From: an uncultured Eubacteriales bacterium
GTDB lineage: Bacteria > Bacillota > Clostridia > Oscillospirales > CAG-382
DNA length: 31,242 bases
Assembly: GCA_934444485.1 (NCBI GenBank)
Contig: CAKSCN010000008.1
Span: 1 to 31,242, forward strand
Reading direction: 5' to 3'
In this document: positions 23,690 to 31,242 of the stretch, piece by piece
Layout of the letters: every line of letters starts with the position of its first letter
Position numbering within the stretch: position 1 is the first letter of the stretch
Program-made: the position numbers and the translations under genes
The notes under the pieces: model-generated
Database searches by the model: none
Seen by the model: only the letters and a program-made list of their open reading frames with translations
What the model was told of the DNA's origin: nothing

Positions 23690-24484
23690 TTACTTTATGC
23701 CGTAGAACCGCTTGCCGTTTTCATAGGTCTTTTCGCAAAGCTCGGCATAGTCAAGCTTCATAAGCTCAGCGACCTTTTCGGCAGTGTACTTCATGTAAAC
23801 CGAATTGTTTGTCTCGCCTCTGTGAGGAACCGGCGTGAGGTACGGGCAGTCGGTCTCAAGAAGAAGCCTGTCCGCCGCACTGTCGATTTCGCAGAGCCTT
23901 TCCACTACCTCGACAAGCTTTCTTGCGTTCTTGAAGGTGACGACCCCTCCGACCGATATGTACCACCCCATGGCGAAAAGCTCTTTTGCAAGCTCAAAGC
24001 TTCCCGAGAAGCAGTGAAACACTCCCAGCGTGTTCGGATGCTCTTTCACTATTTCGAGGCAGTCGCCGTGTGCGTCACGGTCGTGAATTATGACGGGCTT
24101 TCCGACCTCGTCCGCAAGAATCATCTGCGCACGGAAAAGCTCAAGCTGTGCGTCTCTTTCGTCCTTGCCGTAGTAGTAGTCAAGACCTATCTCGCCGAGA
24201 GCGACGCACTTTTCGTGCTTCAGATACTCACGCAGAATATCCATGCGCTCGGAGAGGGGAGTCGTGTCGCCGACGCCGTCCGGGTGAATGCCGGCGGAAA
24301 AATATACGTGAGAGTACTTCTCCGCAAGCTCCGCACTCTTTTTTGTGCCGTCGAGGCTTGCGCCGACGTTTACGACAAGCTCAATGCCGTTTGACGGAAG
24401 AGAGGCAACAAGAGCGTTGCGGCAGCCGTCGAAGCGGTCGTCGTCATAGTGAGCGTGCGTGTCGAATAAACGAATGCTTTCCAT
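23690..24484 (-). CDS. tatD: TatD-family metal-dependent hydrolase (DNase)
   Basis: A 264-residue TIM-barrel metallohydrolase of the TatD/YcfH family, with 3'-5' DNase or related phosphoesterase activity in DNA repair or turnover. Metal ligands occur in order: DTHAHYDD (first two His), GEIGLDYYYG (Glu), IHDRDAHGD (His), FHCFSG (His) and LETDCPYLTP (Asp). The length is normal. It begins one base after the metG stop codon. The metG-tatD pair is common in Gram-positive bacteria, where it often precedes rnmV and ksgA; those are absent here. Confidence 0.94.
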   Translation of the reverse strand: MESIRLFDTHAHYDDDRFDGCRNALVASLPSNGIELVVNVGASLDGTKKSAELAEKYSHVYFSAGIHPDGVGDTTPLSERMDILREYLKHEKCVALGEIGLDYYYGKDERDAQLELFRAQMILADEVGKPVIIHDRDAHGDCLEIVKEHPNTLGVFHCFSGSFELAKELFAMGWYISVGGVVTFKNARKLVEVVERLCEIDSAADRLLLETDCPYLTPVPHRGETNNSVYMKYTAEKVAELMKLDYAELCEKTYENGKRFYGIK

Positions 24485-24485
24485 G

Positions 24486-26507
24486 TTATCTTATTCTCGA
24501 ACCCTCTTTGATGCTGTCGTCGAGGAACGTGACGGTAACCTTTTCACCGTCCGGAGTTTCCTCGCCTGCGGCAAGAATCATACCGTTGCTCTCGACACCT
24601 CTGAGCTTTGCCGGAGCAAGGTTCGCAACAAGAGCGACCTTCTTTCCGATGAGGTCGGACGGCGCATAGAACTTTGCAATGCCCGATACCACCGTTCTCG
24701 GTGCGTCGCTGCCGTCATTGAGCGTAAGCTTAAGAAGCTTGTCTGAGTTCTCGACGGGTACGCACTCCGTGACTTTGGCGCATATGAGCTTTACCTTGAA
24801 GAAATCGTCTATGGCAATCTCTGCCGGAGGCTCGGGAATCTCGTGCTTAGCCTTCTTCTCTTTCTTCTCCTTTTTCTCGGGTTTCTTTTCACCCTCGGCG
24901 TTTTCGTCGGGACCGAGAAGCTCTGCGAGAAGTTTCTTTTCGTCAAGACGTGCAAAGAGAGCTTCGGGAGCTGCATTTACCTTTGCGCCGGCAGGAACGG
25001 CTTTTCCAAAGGTGAGAGCGTCGTCCCATGTCGTAATACCAATGTTTGCAGTGCCGTCGGCGTTTATCTGAGCGATTATCTTTTCCGCTGTCTCGGGCAT
25101 GAACGGATATATGAGAGTCGCCGCCATGCGTATACCCTCAATGAGGTTGTAAAGAACGGTGCCGAGAACGTCTTTCTTTGACTCGTCCTTTGCAAGTGCC
25201 CACGGCATTGTTTCGTCGATGTACTTGTTGAGACGGCGGAGAAGTGTCATGATTTCGTCGGTTGCGTCGGCAACGTGGTATGTGTCAAGGCATTCGCTTA
25301 CCTTTTTCGCTTCGCTCTCGAGAACCGACTTAAGGTCGGCGTCAAACTCCGTTGCGGCGCTCGGGGAGGGGATAACTCCGTCAAAGTACTTGTTTATCAT
25401 CGCAACCGTTCTGTTTACGAGGTTGCCGAGAGTGTTGGCAAGGTCGGAGTTGTACTTCGCAATAATGTTTCCGTAGGTAATGCTGCCGTCCTGAAGGAAA
25501 GGCATTTCGGCGAGTACGTAATATCTTATCGCATCCGTGCCGAAGCGTGCCGCAAGGTCGTCGGCGTACATTACGTTGCCTCTCGACTTCGACATTTTCT
25601 CGACTCCGGACAGAAGCCACGGATGACCGAAAATTTTCTTGGGAAGCGGTTCGCCGAGAGCCATGAGGATAACGGGCCAGTAGATTGTGTGGAAACGGAG
25701 AATATCCTTTCCGATTATCTGAACGTCTGCGGGCCAGTACTTCTTGTAGTTCTCGCCCTTTTCGTCAACGCTGTAGCCGAGAGCGGTGATGTAGTTTGAG
25801 AGTGCGTCTATCCATACGTAAACGACGTGACCGGGGTCGAAGTCAACCGGTACACCCCATGTGAACGTGGAACGCGAAACGCACAGATCCTGAACGCCGG
25901 GCTTTATGAAGTTGTTGACCATTTCCTTTTTGCGTGCCTCGGGCTCGATAAAATCGGGATGAGACTCTATGTAGTCCTCGAGCTTCTTCTGATACTTCGA
26001 GAGCTTTAAGAAGTAAGCCTCCTCCTTGGACTTTGAAACGGGTCTCTTGCAGTCGGGACAGAGACAAACACCGTCCTTTTCCTCAACCTGCGTCGCCGTC
26101 CAGAACGATTCGCACGGAGTGCAGTACCAACCCTCGTATTCGCCCTTGTAAATGTCGCCCTGATCGTAGAGCTTCTTGAATATCTTCTGAACCGCCTTGA
26201 CGTGGTAGTCGTCGGTCGTTCTTATGAAATGGTTGTAGCTTATGTTCATCGTTTTCCAGATGCCCTTAAGCTCGCCCGTGATGTTGTCAACGTACTGCTG
26301 AGGAGAAATGCCGTCAGCCTTTGCCGCCTCCTCAATTTTGAGACCGTGTTCGTCGGTTCCCGTGAGGAAAAATACGTCGTAACCGGAAAGTCTCTTGTAT
26401 CTCGCTATGCAGTCGGTCATTATAATCTCGTAGGTGTTGCCGATGTGCGGCTTTCTCGATGTATAGGGAATTGCGGTTGTAAGATAAAATTTACCCTTTT
26501 CACTCAT
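24486..26507 (-). CDS. metG: Methionyl-tRNA synthetase
   Basis: Class I synthetase that charges tRNA-Met with methionine, both for initiation and elongation, in the cytoplasm. It has 673 residues. The HIGH-type motif HIGN is at 21-24 and KMSKS at 304-308. One zinc knuckle is visible: C129-x2-C132 and C150-x2-C153. A lysine/glutamate-rich linker around 545-560 leads into a C-terminal tRNA-binding OB-fold domain (about 565-673; KVTECVPVENSDKLLKL, then GVESNGMILAA), which mediates dimerisation in this class. AAAAGGAG (26517-26524 on this strand) precedes the ATG. It follows the DUF975-like gene by 26 bases and is followed at once by tatD. Confidence 0.98.
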   Translation of the reverse strand: MSEKGKFYLTTAIPYTSRKPHIGNTYEIIMTDCIARYKRLSGYDVFFLTGTDEHGLKIEEAAKADGISPQQYVDNITGELKGIWKTMNISYNHFIRTTDDYHVKAVQKIFKKLYDQGDIYKGEYEGWYCTPCESFWTATQVEEKDGVCLCPDCKRPVSKSKEEAYFLKLSKYQKKLEDYIESHPDFIEPEARKKEMVNNFIKPGVQDLCVSRSTFTWGVPVDFDPGHVVYVWIDALSNYITALGYSVDEKGENYKKYWPADVQIIGKDILRFHTIYWPVILMALGEPLPKKIFGHPWLLSGVEKMSKSRGNVMYADDLAARFGTDAIRYYVLAEMPFLQDGSITYGNIIAKYNSDLANTLGNLVNRTVAMINKYFDGVIPSPSAATEFDADLKSVLESEAKKVSECLDTYHVADATDEIMTLLRRLNKYIDETMPWALAKDESKKDVLGTVLYNLIEGIRMAATLIYPFMPETAEKIIAQINADGTANIGITTWDDALTFGKAVPAGAKVNAAPEALFARLDEKKLLAELLGPDENAEGEKKPEKKEKKEKKAKHEIPEPPAEIAIDDFFKVKLICAKVTECVPVENSDKLLKLTLNDGSDAPRTVVSGIAKFYAPSDLIGKKVALVANLAPAKLRGVESNGMILAAGEETPDGEKVTVTFLDDSIKEGSRIR

Positions 26508-26533
26508 TTTTTATATCTCCTTTTACTTAATGT

Positions 26534-27472
26534 TCATTTATTTTGCGCTTCTATTCTGCGTGTGACGGAGTTGTCGCCGTTCTCAAATTCACCGTCCGTG
26601 TCCTCCGAAAGGTACTCCTCGTCAGCCTCCGAAAGAAACGCTTCTGCTGTAAGAGAGCTTCCGCTTTCAAAGGTGTACCGCCTCTCGGCATAGCGGAAGA
26701 ACATTGTCACTGTGAGAGTCATGTACGGAAAAACGAATACCGCAAAAACTATTCCCGCCGTGAAGAACGACAGTATAAGCCACGGAGTGAAGCTTAAGAA
26801 TACCGCTAAAAGCTCAAAACGCTTGCCTTTCAGTATTTTTCCCGACTCTCGGTACGCTTTCCCGACCGTATCTGAAAGCCCCCTTGCGGTAAGGTAGAAG
26901 GTGCAGAGAATGCGCTCGAGAGTCAGTGCCGATAAAAGAACGAGAACTATCCGGACAAAGCCGTGCATCGCATCGTAAAGCATATCCGCCGTTTTGCCGA
27001 ATCCCAAGCTTTGCGCAAACCGGATAAGATACGACGAACCGTACATATTGTCAAGCATGGGCGTGTCGAATGCGAGATAAAACGCACCCCAAACGCAAAG
27101 CCCCCACGCCGCAAATAAGAAGAACAGCCTGTACGACATCATGAGGTCACGCCGAGACGAAAACGGACGGAACATCACCGCCGCCGACGGAGTCTTGCCC
27201 TCGGAAACGTAAATCATGCGCTTGAAGAAGCCGTAAACGACGGGACACAGCGCAAAAAGAATAAGCACCGCAAAAAGCAGGTCAAGCTTGAAAAGTCCCG
27301 CCTCGGATACGTAAGGCGAAAGAAAATCCGTGAAAATCATCGCCGTTTCGACAAGTCCTGCCGAGACTGCGGCAAGAATAAGCACCGAAAACAGGTTTCC
27401 GAACACACCGGTCCCCGAATCGGAGAAAATCATATCTTTTGCACACTGCTTTAAGTATTTTCGCCTTTTCAC
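26534..27472 (-). CDS. DUF975-like multi-pass membrane protein
   Basis: A 312-residue integral membrane protein with five or six predicted hydrophobic spans at about 24-46, 62-82, 112-135, 165-185 and 216-255, and an acidic hydrophilic tail. The C-terminal block (ILKGKRFELLAVFLSFTPW followed by a long double span ending FPYMTLTVTMFFRYAE) resembles the DUF975 family common in Firmicutes, whose function is unknown. The start codon is GTG, with GGAGG (27483-27487 on this strand) ten bases upstream. The gene lies between nagA and metG in the same direction. The family assignment is from pattern memory and is only moderately certain. Confidence 0.75.
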   Translation of the reverse strand: MKRRKYLKQCAKDMIFSDSGTGVFGNLFSVLILAAVSAGLVETAMIFTDFLSPYVSEAGLFKLDLLFAVLILFALCPVVYGFFKRMIYVSEGKTPSAAVMFRPFSSRRDLMMSYRLFFLFAAWGLCVWGAFYLAFDTPMLDNMYGSSYLIRFAQSLGFGKTADMLYDAMHGFVRIVLVLLSALTLERILCTFYLTARGLSDTVGKAYRESGKILKGKRFELLAVFLSFTPWLILSFFTAGIVFAVFVFPYMTLTVTMFFRYAERRYTFESGSSLTAEAFLSEADEEYLSEDTDGEFENGDNSVTRRIEAQNK

Positions 27473-27572
27473 TTCCGTTCAACCTCCGTTAAGCTCACCG
27501 CTTTTTTTACACAGTGCTATTGTTTCCCTTTTTGCCGTTTGTAAGCACGAAAAGAAAAATAACACAAACGGT

Positions 27573-28763
27573 TTACAGCCTTTTTTCACCCTTTATGTAA
27601 ACGGAAAGAATGTCAAGTGCCTCGCCGAGAACTACAATATCCGCCGCCTTTCCGACCTCAAGGGAACCGACCTTATCGTAAACTCCGGCAGCCTTTGCAG
27701 GGGAAGCGGTGGCGCAGTAGAGAGCCTCGGCAAACGGAATGCCGGCAAACGCCGAAAGGTTCTTCACCCCGTCGAAAAGATTGATACTGCTTCCGGCTAT
27801 TGTGCCGTTTGCGAGAAGTGCGTGACCGTTGCGGTAGTATACGGTCTCACCGGCACTCATAAAGGCGAAATTTTCCGTCATTCCGGCACACATGAGAGAG
27901 TCGGTGATGAGAACAAGCTTGTCTCTTTTTATGCTGTAGGTGAGCTTTACAACGTCGGGACACACATGGAAGCCGTCGCAGATAAGCTCGCAGAAGCAGT
28001 CGGAAATAAGTCCGGCACCGACAGCGCCCGGTTCTCTGTGACCGAGAGGACTCATGGCATTGTAGAGGTGCGTCATCGATGAAGCGCCTGCGTAAAGAGC
28101 CTTATAGATAGTCTCCGCCGCCGCGTTTGTGTGACCGAGAGTTACCGACACACCGCACTTTGCCGCTTCCTTTATGTATTCGACAGCCCCCGGAAGCTCG
28201 GGAGCGAGGGTCACTCTGAATTTTGCTCTGCCGTCGAGAAGACGGAACATTTCGTGAAGCTCGCCGATGTCCGGATTTTTCAGTAAAGCTTCGTTGTGCG
28301 CACCCTTTTTCTCTTTGGAAAGGTAGGGACCCTCCATGTGATAGCCGAGAACATCTGCGGAGTACGAATCCCGGTTTTTCGAGAGAGTGCCTGCAAAGGT
28401 ATAAAGGTCTTCGATTTTTTCGGTTGCGGTTGTGGGAAATATGCCCGTAACGCCGTGCGAAAGGTAGTAGCCGAGAGGCTTGCCTATGTCGCCGCCGTGT
28501 TTACCGTCAAATTCCGTTCCGACAGCACCGTGAGTGTGTATGTCAATAAGACCCGGGATAATGTACTTCCCCGTGCAGTCGGCAATACAGCTTCCCGGCA
28601 GAACGACGGCAGCGTCGCACCCGGATCTCTCGAAGCCGCCCGAGGCACGCACCGCACCGTGCGGAAGAATGTCTTTGATAATACCGCCGTCGGTTACAAT
28701 ATCCCTGTCGATAAAACTCTTCGAGTCGGTGTCGTATATTTTCGCTCCGATAAACGCTTTCAT
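27573..28763 (-). CDS. nagA: N-acetylglucosamine-6-phosphate deacetylase
   Basis: Amidohydrolase that removes acetate from N-acetylglucosamine-6-phosphate, feeding amino sugars from mucin, chitin or peptidoglycan into glycolysis or wall synthesis. It has 396 residues. The metal and substrate motifs are PGLIDIHTHGAVG (His76, His78), YHMEGPYLS (Glu), LGHTNA (His), THLYNAMSPLGHREPG (His) and LITDSLMCAG (catalytic Asp). An in-frame ATG 42 bases upstream is disfavoured; AAAAGGAG (28771-28778 on this strand) precedes the ATG at 28763, which gives the family-like start MKAFIGAKIYD. No nagB or nag transporter is visible in the window. It heads the long leftward gene run, 100 bases ahead of the DUF975-like gene. 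Confidence 0.95.
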   Translation of the reverse strand: MKAFIGAKIYDTDSKSFIDRDIVTDGGIIKDILPHGAVRASGGFERSGCDAAVVLPGSCIADCTGKYIIPGLIDIHTHGAVGTEFDGKHGGDIGKPLGYYLSHGVTGIFPTTATEKIEDLYTFAGTLSKNRDSYSADVLGYHMEGPYLSKEKKGAHNEALLKNPDIGELHEMFRLLDGRAKFRVTLAPELPGAVEYIKEAAKCGVSVTLGHTNAAAETIYKALYAGASSMTHLYNAMSPLGHREPGAVGAGLISDCFCELICDGFHVCPDVVKLTYSIKRDKLVLITDSLMCAGMTENFAFMSAGETVYYRNGHALLANGTIAGSSINLFDGVKNLSAFAGIPFAEALYCATASPAKAAGVYDKVGSLEVGKAADIVVLGEALDILSVYIKGEKRL

Positions 28764-28805
28764 CGCCGTTCTCCTTTTGCCGATATTTACCGTATAACAA
28801 TCCAT

Positions 28806-28834
28806 ACTATATCACAATATGATATCACACTTAA
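28806..28834 (-). promoter_or_regulatory. Candidate nagA promoter with overlapping palindromic operator
   Basis: On the - strand, TTAAGT (28829-28834) and TATAGT (28806-28811), 17 bases apart, form a weak promoter. Between them lies the palindrome TATCACAATATGATA (28810-28824 as read on +). ATATCAC also occurs as a direct repeat with 13-base period (28809-28815, 28822-28828). An operator in the spacer would suit a repressor. The sequence is unlike the GntR-type NagR site I know, so the regulator is unknown. Confidence 0.4.
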
Positions 28835-28879
28835 ATGAATATTTTACGCCGAAATAGTAAATTTTCGCTTATGTAAATA

Positions 28880-28907
28880 ACGCACCTGCCCGAAATGACA
28901 AGTGCGT
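28880..28907 (-). terminator. Weak intrinsic terminator after the lipoprotein gene
   Basis: On the - strand ACGCAC and GTGCGT (28902-28907 with 28880-28885) form a six-pair stem with a 16-base loop that can partly pair internally. It is followed by TATTTA, a poor T-tract. It lies about 30 bases past the lipoprotein stop and before the nagA promoter. Confidence 0.4.
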
Positions 28908-28936
28908 GTGTTTCAGCGTCTGTTTTGCCTGAAAGG

Positions 28937-29566
28937 TTATTCATTTTCCGTGCTGTTGCCTCCGAAAGAAGCCGCAAGCTCGTTGAACGCCGTTTCCATT
29001 CCGCCGAGAAGAGCGTCGGTAAGGATATCGTCGCCTGCAATTGTGAATTCTCCGTCCTCGTTTTTTACAACGGTTACGTCAACGGTGTTCGTTACCGTTC
29101 CGATATTCTCCGCAGATATGCAGTCCATGAGAATTTCAATACTCTTGGCTTCGTTTTCCTCATCGGTCGGAGGGTTATCGGAGAAAGCGGTTGAAAATGC
29201 GTATTCCATAACCTTGGACATGAAGTTTTTCACAACGGGCGCCATATCGACAGCAGTGATTTCCGTTTTTACGCAGAATGTGCCGTCGGAGGCCTCTTCG
29301 GTCGAAATAACCTCGGCGTCGAGCGACGAAAACAGCTTGCAGAGAAATTCCTCCGCATTGAGAGTGGAATTCGGGTTTGCGTTCGTTATGTCGGTGTCGG
29401 TGTAAGTGCTTGCTTCGTCAAAGTTGCCGCTTTTGAGTGCGGAAACATAGCTCTCTACCGTCTTTGCCGCTTTGTCGGCGTCGGATATGCCGCATCCCGT
29501 CAGGCATACTGCCAATGTGAGTGTGAGAGCGGTCAATACCGCAAGAATTTTTACTGTGATTTTCAT
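28937..29566 (-). CDS. Predicted lipoprotein of unknown function
   Basis: A 209-residue secreted lipoprotein. The N-terminus MKITVKILAVLTALTLTLAV is followed by the lipobox LTGC, so the mature protein should be lipid-anchored through that cysteine on the outer face of the membrane. The mature region starts ISDADKAAKTVESYVSALKS, which resembles the small ligand-binding-like folds (DUF4878/DUF5105 type) found in many Firmicutes lipoproteins. The resemblance is weak and no function follows. The start at 29566 is preferred over an in-frame ATG 48 bases upstream because it gives a proper signal peptide and GAAAGGAAG precedes it. The gene is transcribed alone from one or two upstream promoters, with a weak terminator after it. 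Confidence 0.8.
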   Translation of the reverse strand: MKITVKILAVLTALTLTLAVCLTGCGISDADKAAKTVESYVSALKSGNFDEASTYTDTDITNANPNSTLNAEEFLCKLFSSLDAEVISTEEASDGTFCVKTEITAVDMAPVVKNFMSKVMEYAFSTAFSDNPPTDEENEAKSIEILMDCISAENIGTVTNTVDVTVVKNEDGEFTIAGDDILTDALLGGMETAFNELAASFGGNSTENE

Positions 29567-29612
29567 TGCTTTTCTTCCTTTCAGAACTGTTGAATTTTGT
29601 TTTTGTAATGTC

Positions 29613-29641
29613 ATTATACGCCTTGCAGTGTACCATAAAAA
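29613..29641 (-). promoter_or_regulatory. Possible second promoter of the lipoprotein gene
   Basis: On the - strand a consensus TATAAT (29613-29618) has TTTTTA (29636-29641) 17 bases upstream, a weak -35. Transcription would start about 40 bases before the lipoprotein ATG. Confidence 0.3.
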
Positions 29642-29782
29642 GGACTTTGCACGCTTTTAGGTGGAATTCTTTCGTCAGCGCCGCCCAAACTATGATATTG
29701 ACGGGAATTACCGTTTTGCTTCTCCGCACTTTTACAAGCTGCCAAAACGCTTATCATTTCAGCTCTTCACTCTGTCGGTGAA

Positions 29783-29811
29783 ATTATACCATATTTTGGA
29801 GTGATTGTCAA
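29783..29811 (-). promoter_or_regulatory. Consensus sigma-70 promoter upstream of the lipoprotein gene
   Basis: On the - strand TTGACA (29806-29811) and TATAAT (29783-29788) are both perfect, with a 17-base spacer. The predicted start near 29776 gives an unusually long leader of about 210 bases before the lipoprotein ATG. No convincing ORF or known riboswitch was seen in the leader. The -35 starts immediately after the T-tract of the preceding terminator. Confidence 0.85.
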
Positions 29812-29812
29812 T

Positions 29813-29844
29813 AAAAAGACACCGCATCTTTTTGACACGGTGTC
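29813..29844 (-). terminator. Intrinsic terminator after the second dockerin gene
   Basis: On the - strand GACACCG (29838-29844) pairs perfectly with CGGTGTC (29818-29824) around a 13-base loop and runs into TTTTT (29813-29817). It lies just past the stop codon of the partial dockerin gene and abuts the next promoter. Confidence 0.8.
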
Positions 29845-29860
29845 CGAAGAGTAAAGGCGT

Positions 29861-31242
29861 TTACGCCTTTGTTTTTCCGAACGAGGTTTTTATAAGCGCA
29901 AGGTCGTTTATCGTGACGCTTCCGTCCTCGTCAATGTCGGTAAACATTTTGAATTTCGCCGTCGCTTCGGGGGAGAAAGCACGTATCACACGGATAAAGT
30001 CATCTACGTCAACAACGCCGTCTCCGTAAAGGCTTGACGTACTGTCCGTGATGTCGCCGGGAAGAAGCGCTATCGTTCCGAGATCGCACGCTCCGTCCTT
30101 GACCGTTACGGTGTCGGTGTAGGTGACATATCCCGGTTTTTTTACGGTGAGCGTGTATTCTCCGTCGGGGACGTCAAAGCCGAATACGAAGGACGCACTG
30201 CCGTTATAATCAAGCACGGAGGATTCACGCTCCGACACAGCACAAATCGTTTTACTATCCTTGGAGAGGGAAACCACGGCGGAGCTTGCGTACTTTGCAA
30301 CAACGTCATCGTAAAGCTTGACGTCGGAGTCTCGTGAGAGAAGAACCTTTCCCGTAACGGGCTTTGCCTCGTGACCCTTGCAGAATTTCGCCGCATCCTC
30401 TTTGGTCTTGAAGAAGCCGAAGTGAAGAAGGTCGAAGTACAAATCCTCGGAAACATTCTGCGATTCGGCGCCGAACGGGGAGAAATGCATCTGCCGGAAT
30501 GCCGTCGTTCCTTTGAGCTCAATTACCGAGGTTGTCCACTCGTCGGTTTTGTCGGGCGTGAAGTAATACGAGTTGTTGTCGCTGTCGGGATTTCCGCTGA
30601 GCAGAGCCTTTGCAAGTACGTTTCCGGTGTAGTTTGTGCGGTAGCAGAATACAAGATATTTGTAAACCGTTTCGTCAATCGCAAGATTCCAGTGGTCGGT
30701 GCGGCGGTTCGCAACATCCTCCGTAAGGTCGGGGACAATGTGCGTGTAGTCGCCCTTTTCGCTTCCGACCGTAGAGTAGGTGAGTCCCCACTCCGAATTG
30801 CAGCCGGTGAAGTTTTTGCAGTCGATACTTTCAGGAAGCTCACCATAGTACGGACTTACCGCAAGATAACCGAAAGCCGTGTTCCTTACTCTTATAGAGT
30901 GTTGTCCCTTTGAAAGATTTACCGTCAGGGACTCGGTTTTTCTGAAGGTCGCCGGCTTTTCGGCGTAGGCAGTCGCAACTCTCGTAAAGTCGCCTCCGTC
31001 AACCGATATCATGGCGGAATCCTTTGAAGTATAGACGGCAATGCTGTAAAGACCGTCCTCGGCGGCGTCAACCGTAAATCCGACGAAAAGATCGGGGGCG
31101 TCAAACACAGCATTGTCGGACGATATCACATTTCCCAATTCAAAACCGACGCTTCCGTCGCTGTAGTATATGACCCACGGACTCCACGAGCTGCCCTCGT
31201 AGTAATCGCCTACCTTGTAGGAGAAGCCGCTCTTGGCAAAGG
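29861..31242 (-). CDS. Dockerin-containing protein, C-terminal part (5' end outside window)
   Basis: The frame is open to the right edge, giving about 459 visible residues; the Met at 31138 is internal, since coding sequence with similar composition continues beyond it. The N-terminal visible part (GLYSIAVYTSKDSAMISVDGG, LSKGQHSIRVRN) looks like a carbohydrate-binding or sandwich domain. A second sandwich follows (SNPDSDNN-type and FYFDLLHFGFFK segments). Then comes a carboxypeptidase-regulatory-like sandwich (FDVPDGEYTLTVKKPGYVTY). The last 65 residues are a dockerin: GDGVVDVDDFIRVIRAF and DIDEDGSVTINDLALIK. The sandwich-dockerin pair at the end mirrors that of the giant protein at 6721-12726. 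Both should dock to a cohesin-bearing partner, not present here. No catalytic domain is visible in the part seen. It is followed by a terminator. Confidence 0.85.
   Translation of the reverse strand, partial: FAKSGFSYKVGDYYEGSSWSPWVIYYSDGSVGFELGNVISSDNAVFDAPDLFVGFTVDAAEDGLYSIAVYTSKDSAMISVDGGDFTRVATAYAEKPATFRKTESLTVNLSKGQHSIRVRNTAFGYLAVSPYYGELPESIDCKNFTGCNSEWGLTYSTVGSEKGDYTHIVPDLTEDVANRRTDHWNLAIDETVYKYLVFCYRTNYTGNVLAKALLSGNPDSDNNSYYFTPDKTDEWTTSVIELKGTTAFRQMHFSPFGAESQNVSEDLYFDLLHFGFFKTKEDAAKFCKGHEAKPVTGKVLLSRDSDVKLYDDVVAKYASSAVVSLSKDSKTICAVSERESSVLDYNGSASFVFGFDVPDGEYTLTVKKPGYVTYTDTVTVKDGACDLGTIALLPGDITDSTSSLYGDGVVDVDDFIRVIRAFSPEATAKFKMFTDIDEDGSVTINDLALIKTSFGKTKA

Noticed and set aside
27535..27571. 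CCGTTTGT/ACAAACGG inverted repeat in the nagA to DUF975-like gap.
   Set aside because: The loop is 21 bases and no T-tract follows on the transcribed strand, so it is not supported as a terminator.
29418..29729. A 103-codon frame with a GTG start in the lipoprotein leader.
   Set aside because: It overlaps the lipoprotein gene out of frame, has no ribosome binding site and a basic, domain-free product.
29853..29870. Hairpin AAAGGCG-TTTA-CGCCTTT followed by GTTTTT on the + strand, resembling a terminator.
   Set aside because: It overlaps the stop codon of the leftward dockerin gene, and no rightward gene lies upstream to need it; the true terminator for the leftward gene is at 29813-29844.

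Overview
The window looks like a chromosomal segment of an anaerobic, plant- or mucus-degrading member of the Clostridia (Bacillota), probably an uncultured gut or rumen lineage. The reasons are strong GGAGG-type ribosome binding sites, an AddAB rather than RecBCD recombination nuclease, clostridial-type Lrp/aminotransferase and DUF975-like genes, and two secreted proteins ending in dockerin domains. Dockerins are the plug modules of cellulosome-like complexes. The genus cannot be settled from this sequence alone. No rRNA, tRNA, CRISPR array, transposase or phage gene was seen, and no gene-free stretch exceeds 300 bases.

Layout. Bases 1-1775 (+ strand) hold the end of a class II fructose-bisphosphate aldolase gene and a glyceraldehyde-3-phosphate dehydrogenase gene with its own promoter and terminator: central glycolysis. 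Bases 1805-6472 form a small carbohydrate module. It has an SGNH/GDSL hydrolase, a GH39-like glycosidase, an AraC-family regulator on the opposite strand, and a short GH31-type glycosidase transcribed divergently from the regulator. None has a signal peptide, so they probably act on imported oligosaccharides. Bases 6721-12726 encode a 2001-residue secreted protein with an acidic Glu/Pro/Thr repeat stalk, two duplicated beta-helix modules, InlB-type repeats, a cohesin-like sandwich and a C-terminal dockerin. A bidirectional terminator separates it from the next block.

From 28763 down to 12848 everything is on the - strand: nagA, a DUF975-like membrane protein, metG, tatD, an SDR reductase, a 47-codon ORF or structured element, an lrp-type regulator, a PLP aminotransferase, ispE, an 83-residue exported protein, addB and addA. 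Gaps are mostly 1-30 bases, several starts overlap or abut the preceding stop, and no convincing internal terminator was found, so much of this is probably co-transcribed housekeeping. Upstream of nagA, also on the - strand, are a lipoprotein gene with a consensus sigma-70 promoter and a second dockerin protein cut off by the window edge.

The least explained parts are: the compact nested-hairpin element that doubles as a 47-codon ORF between the SDR gene and lrp; the giant duplicated beta-helix dockerin protein; the shared non-standard first calcium loop of the two dockerins; and possible common operator sequences in the glycosidase module.
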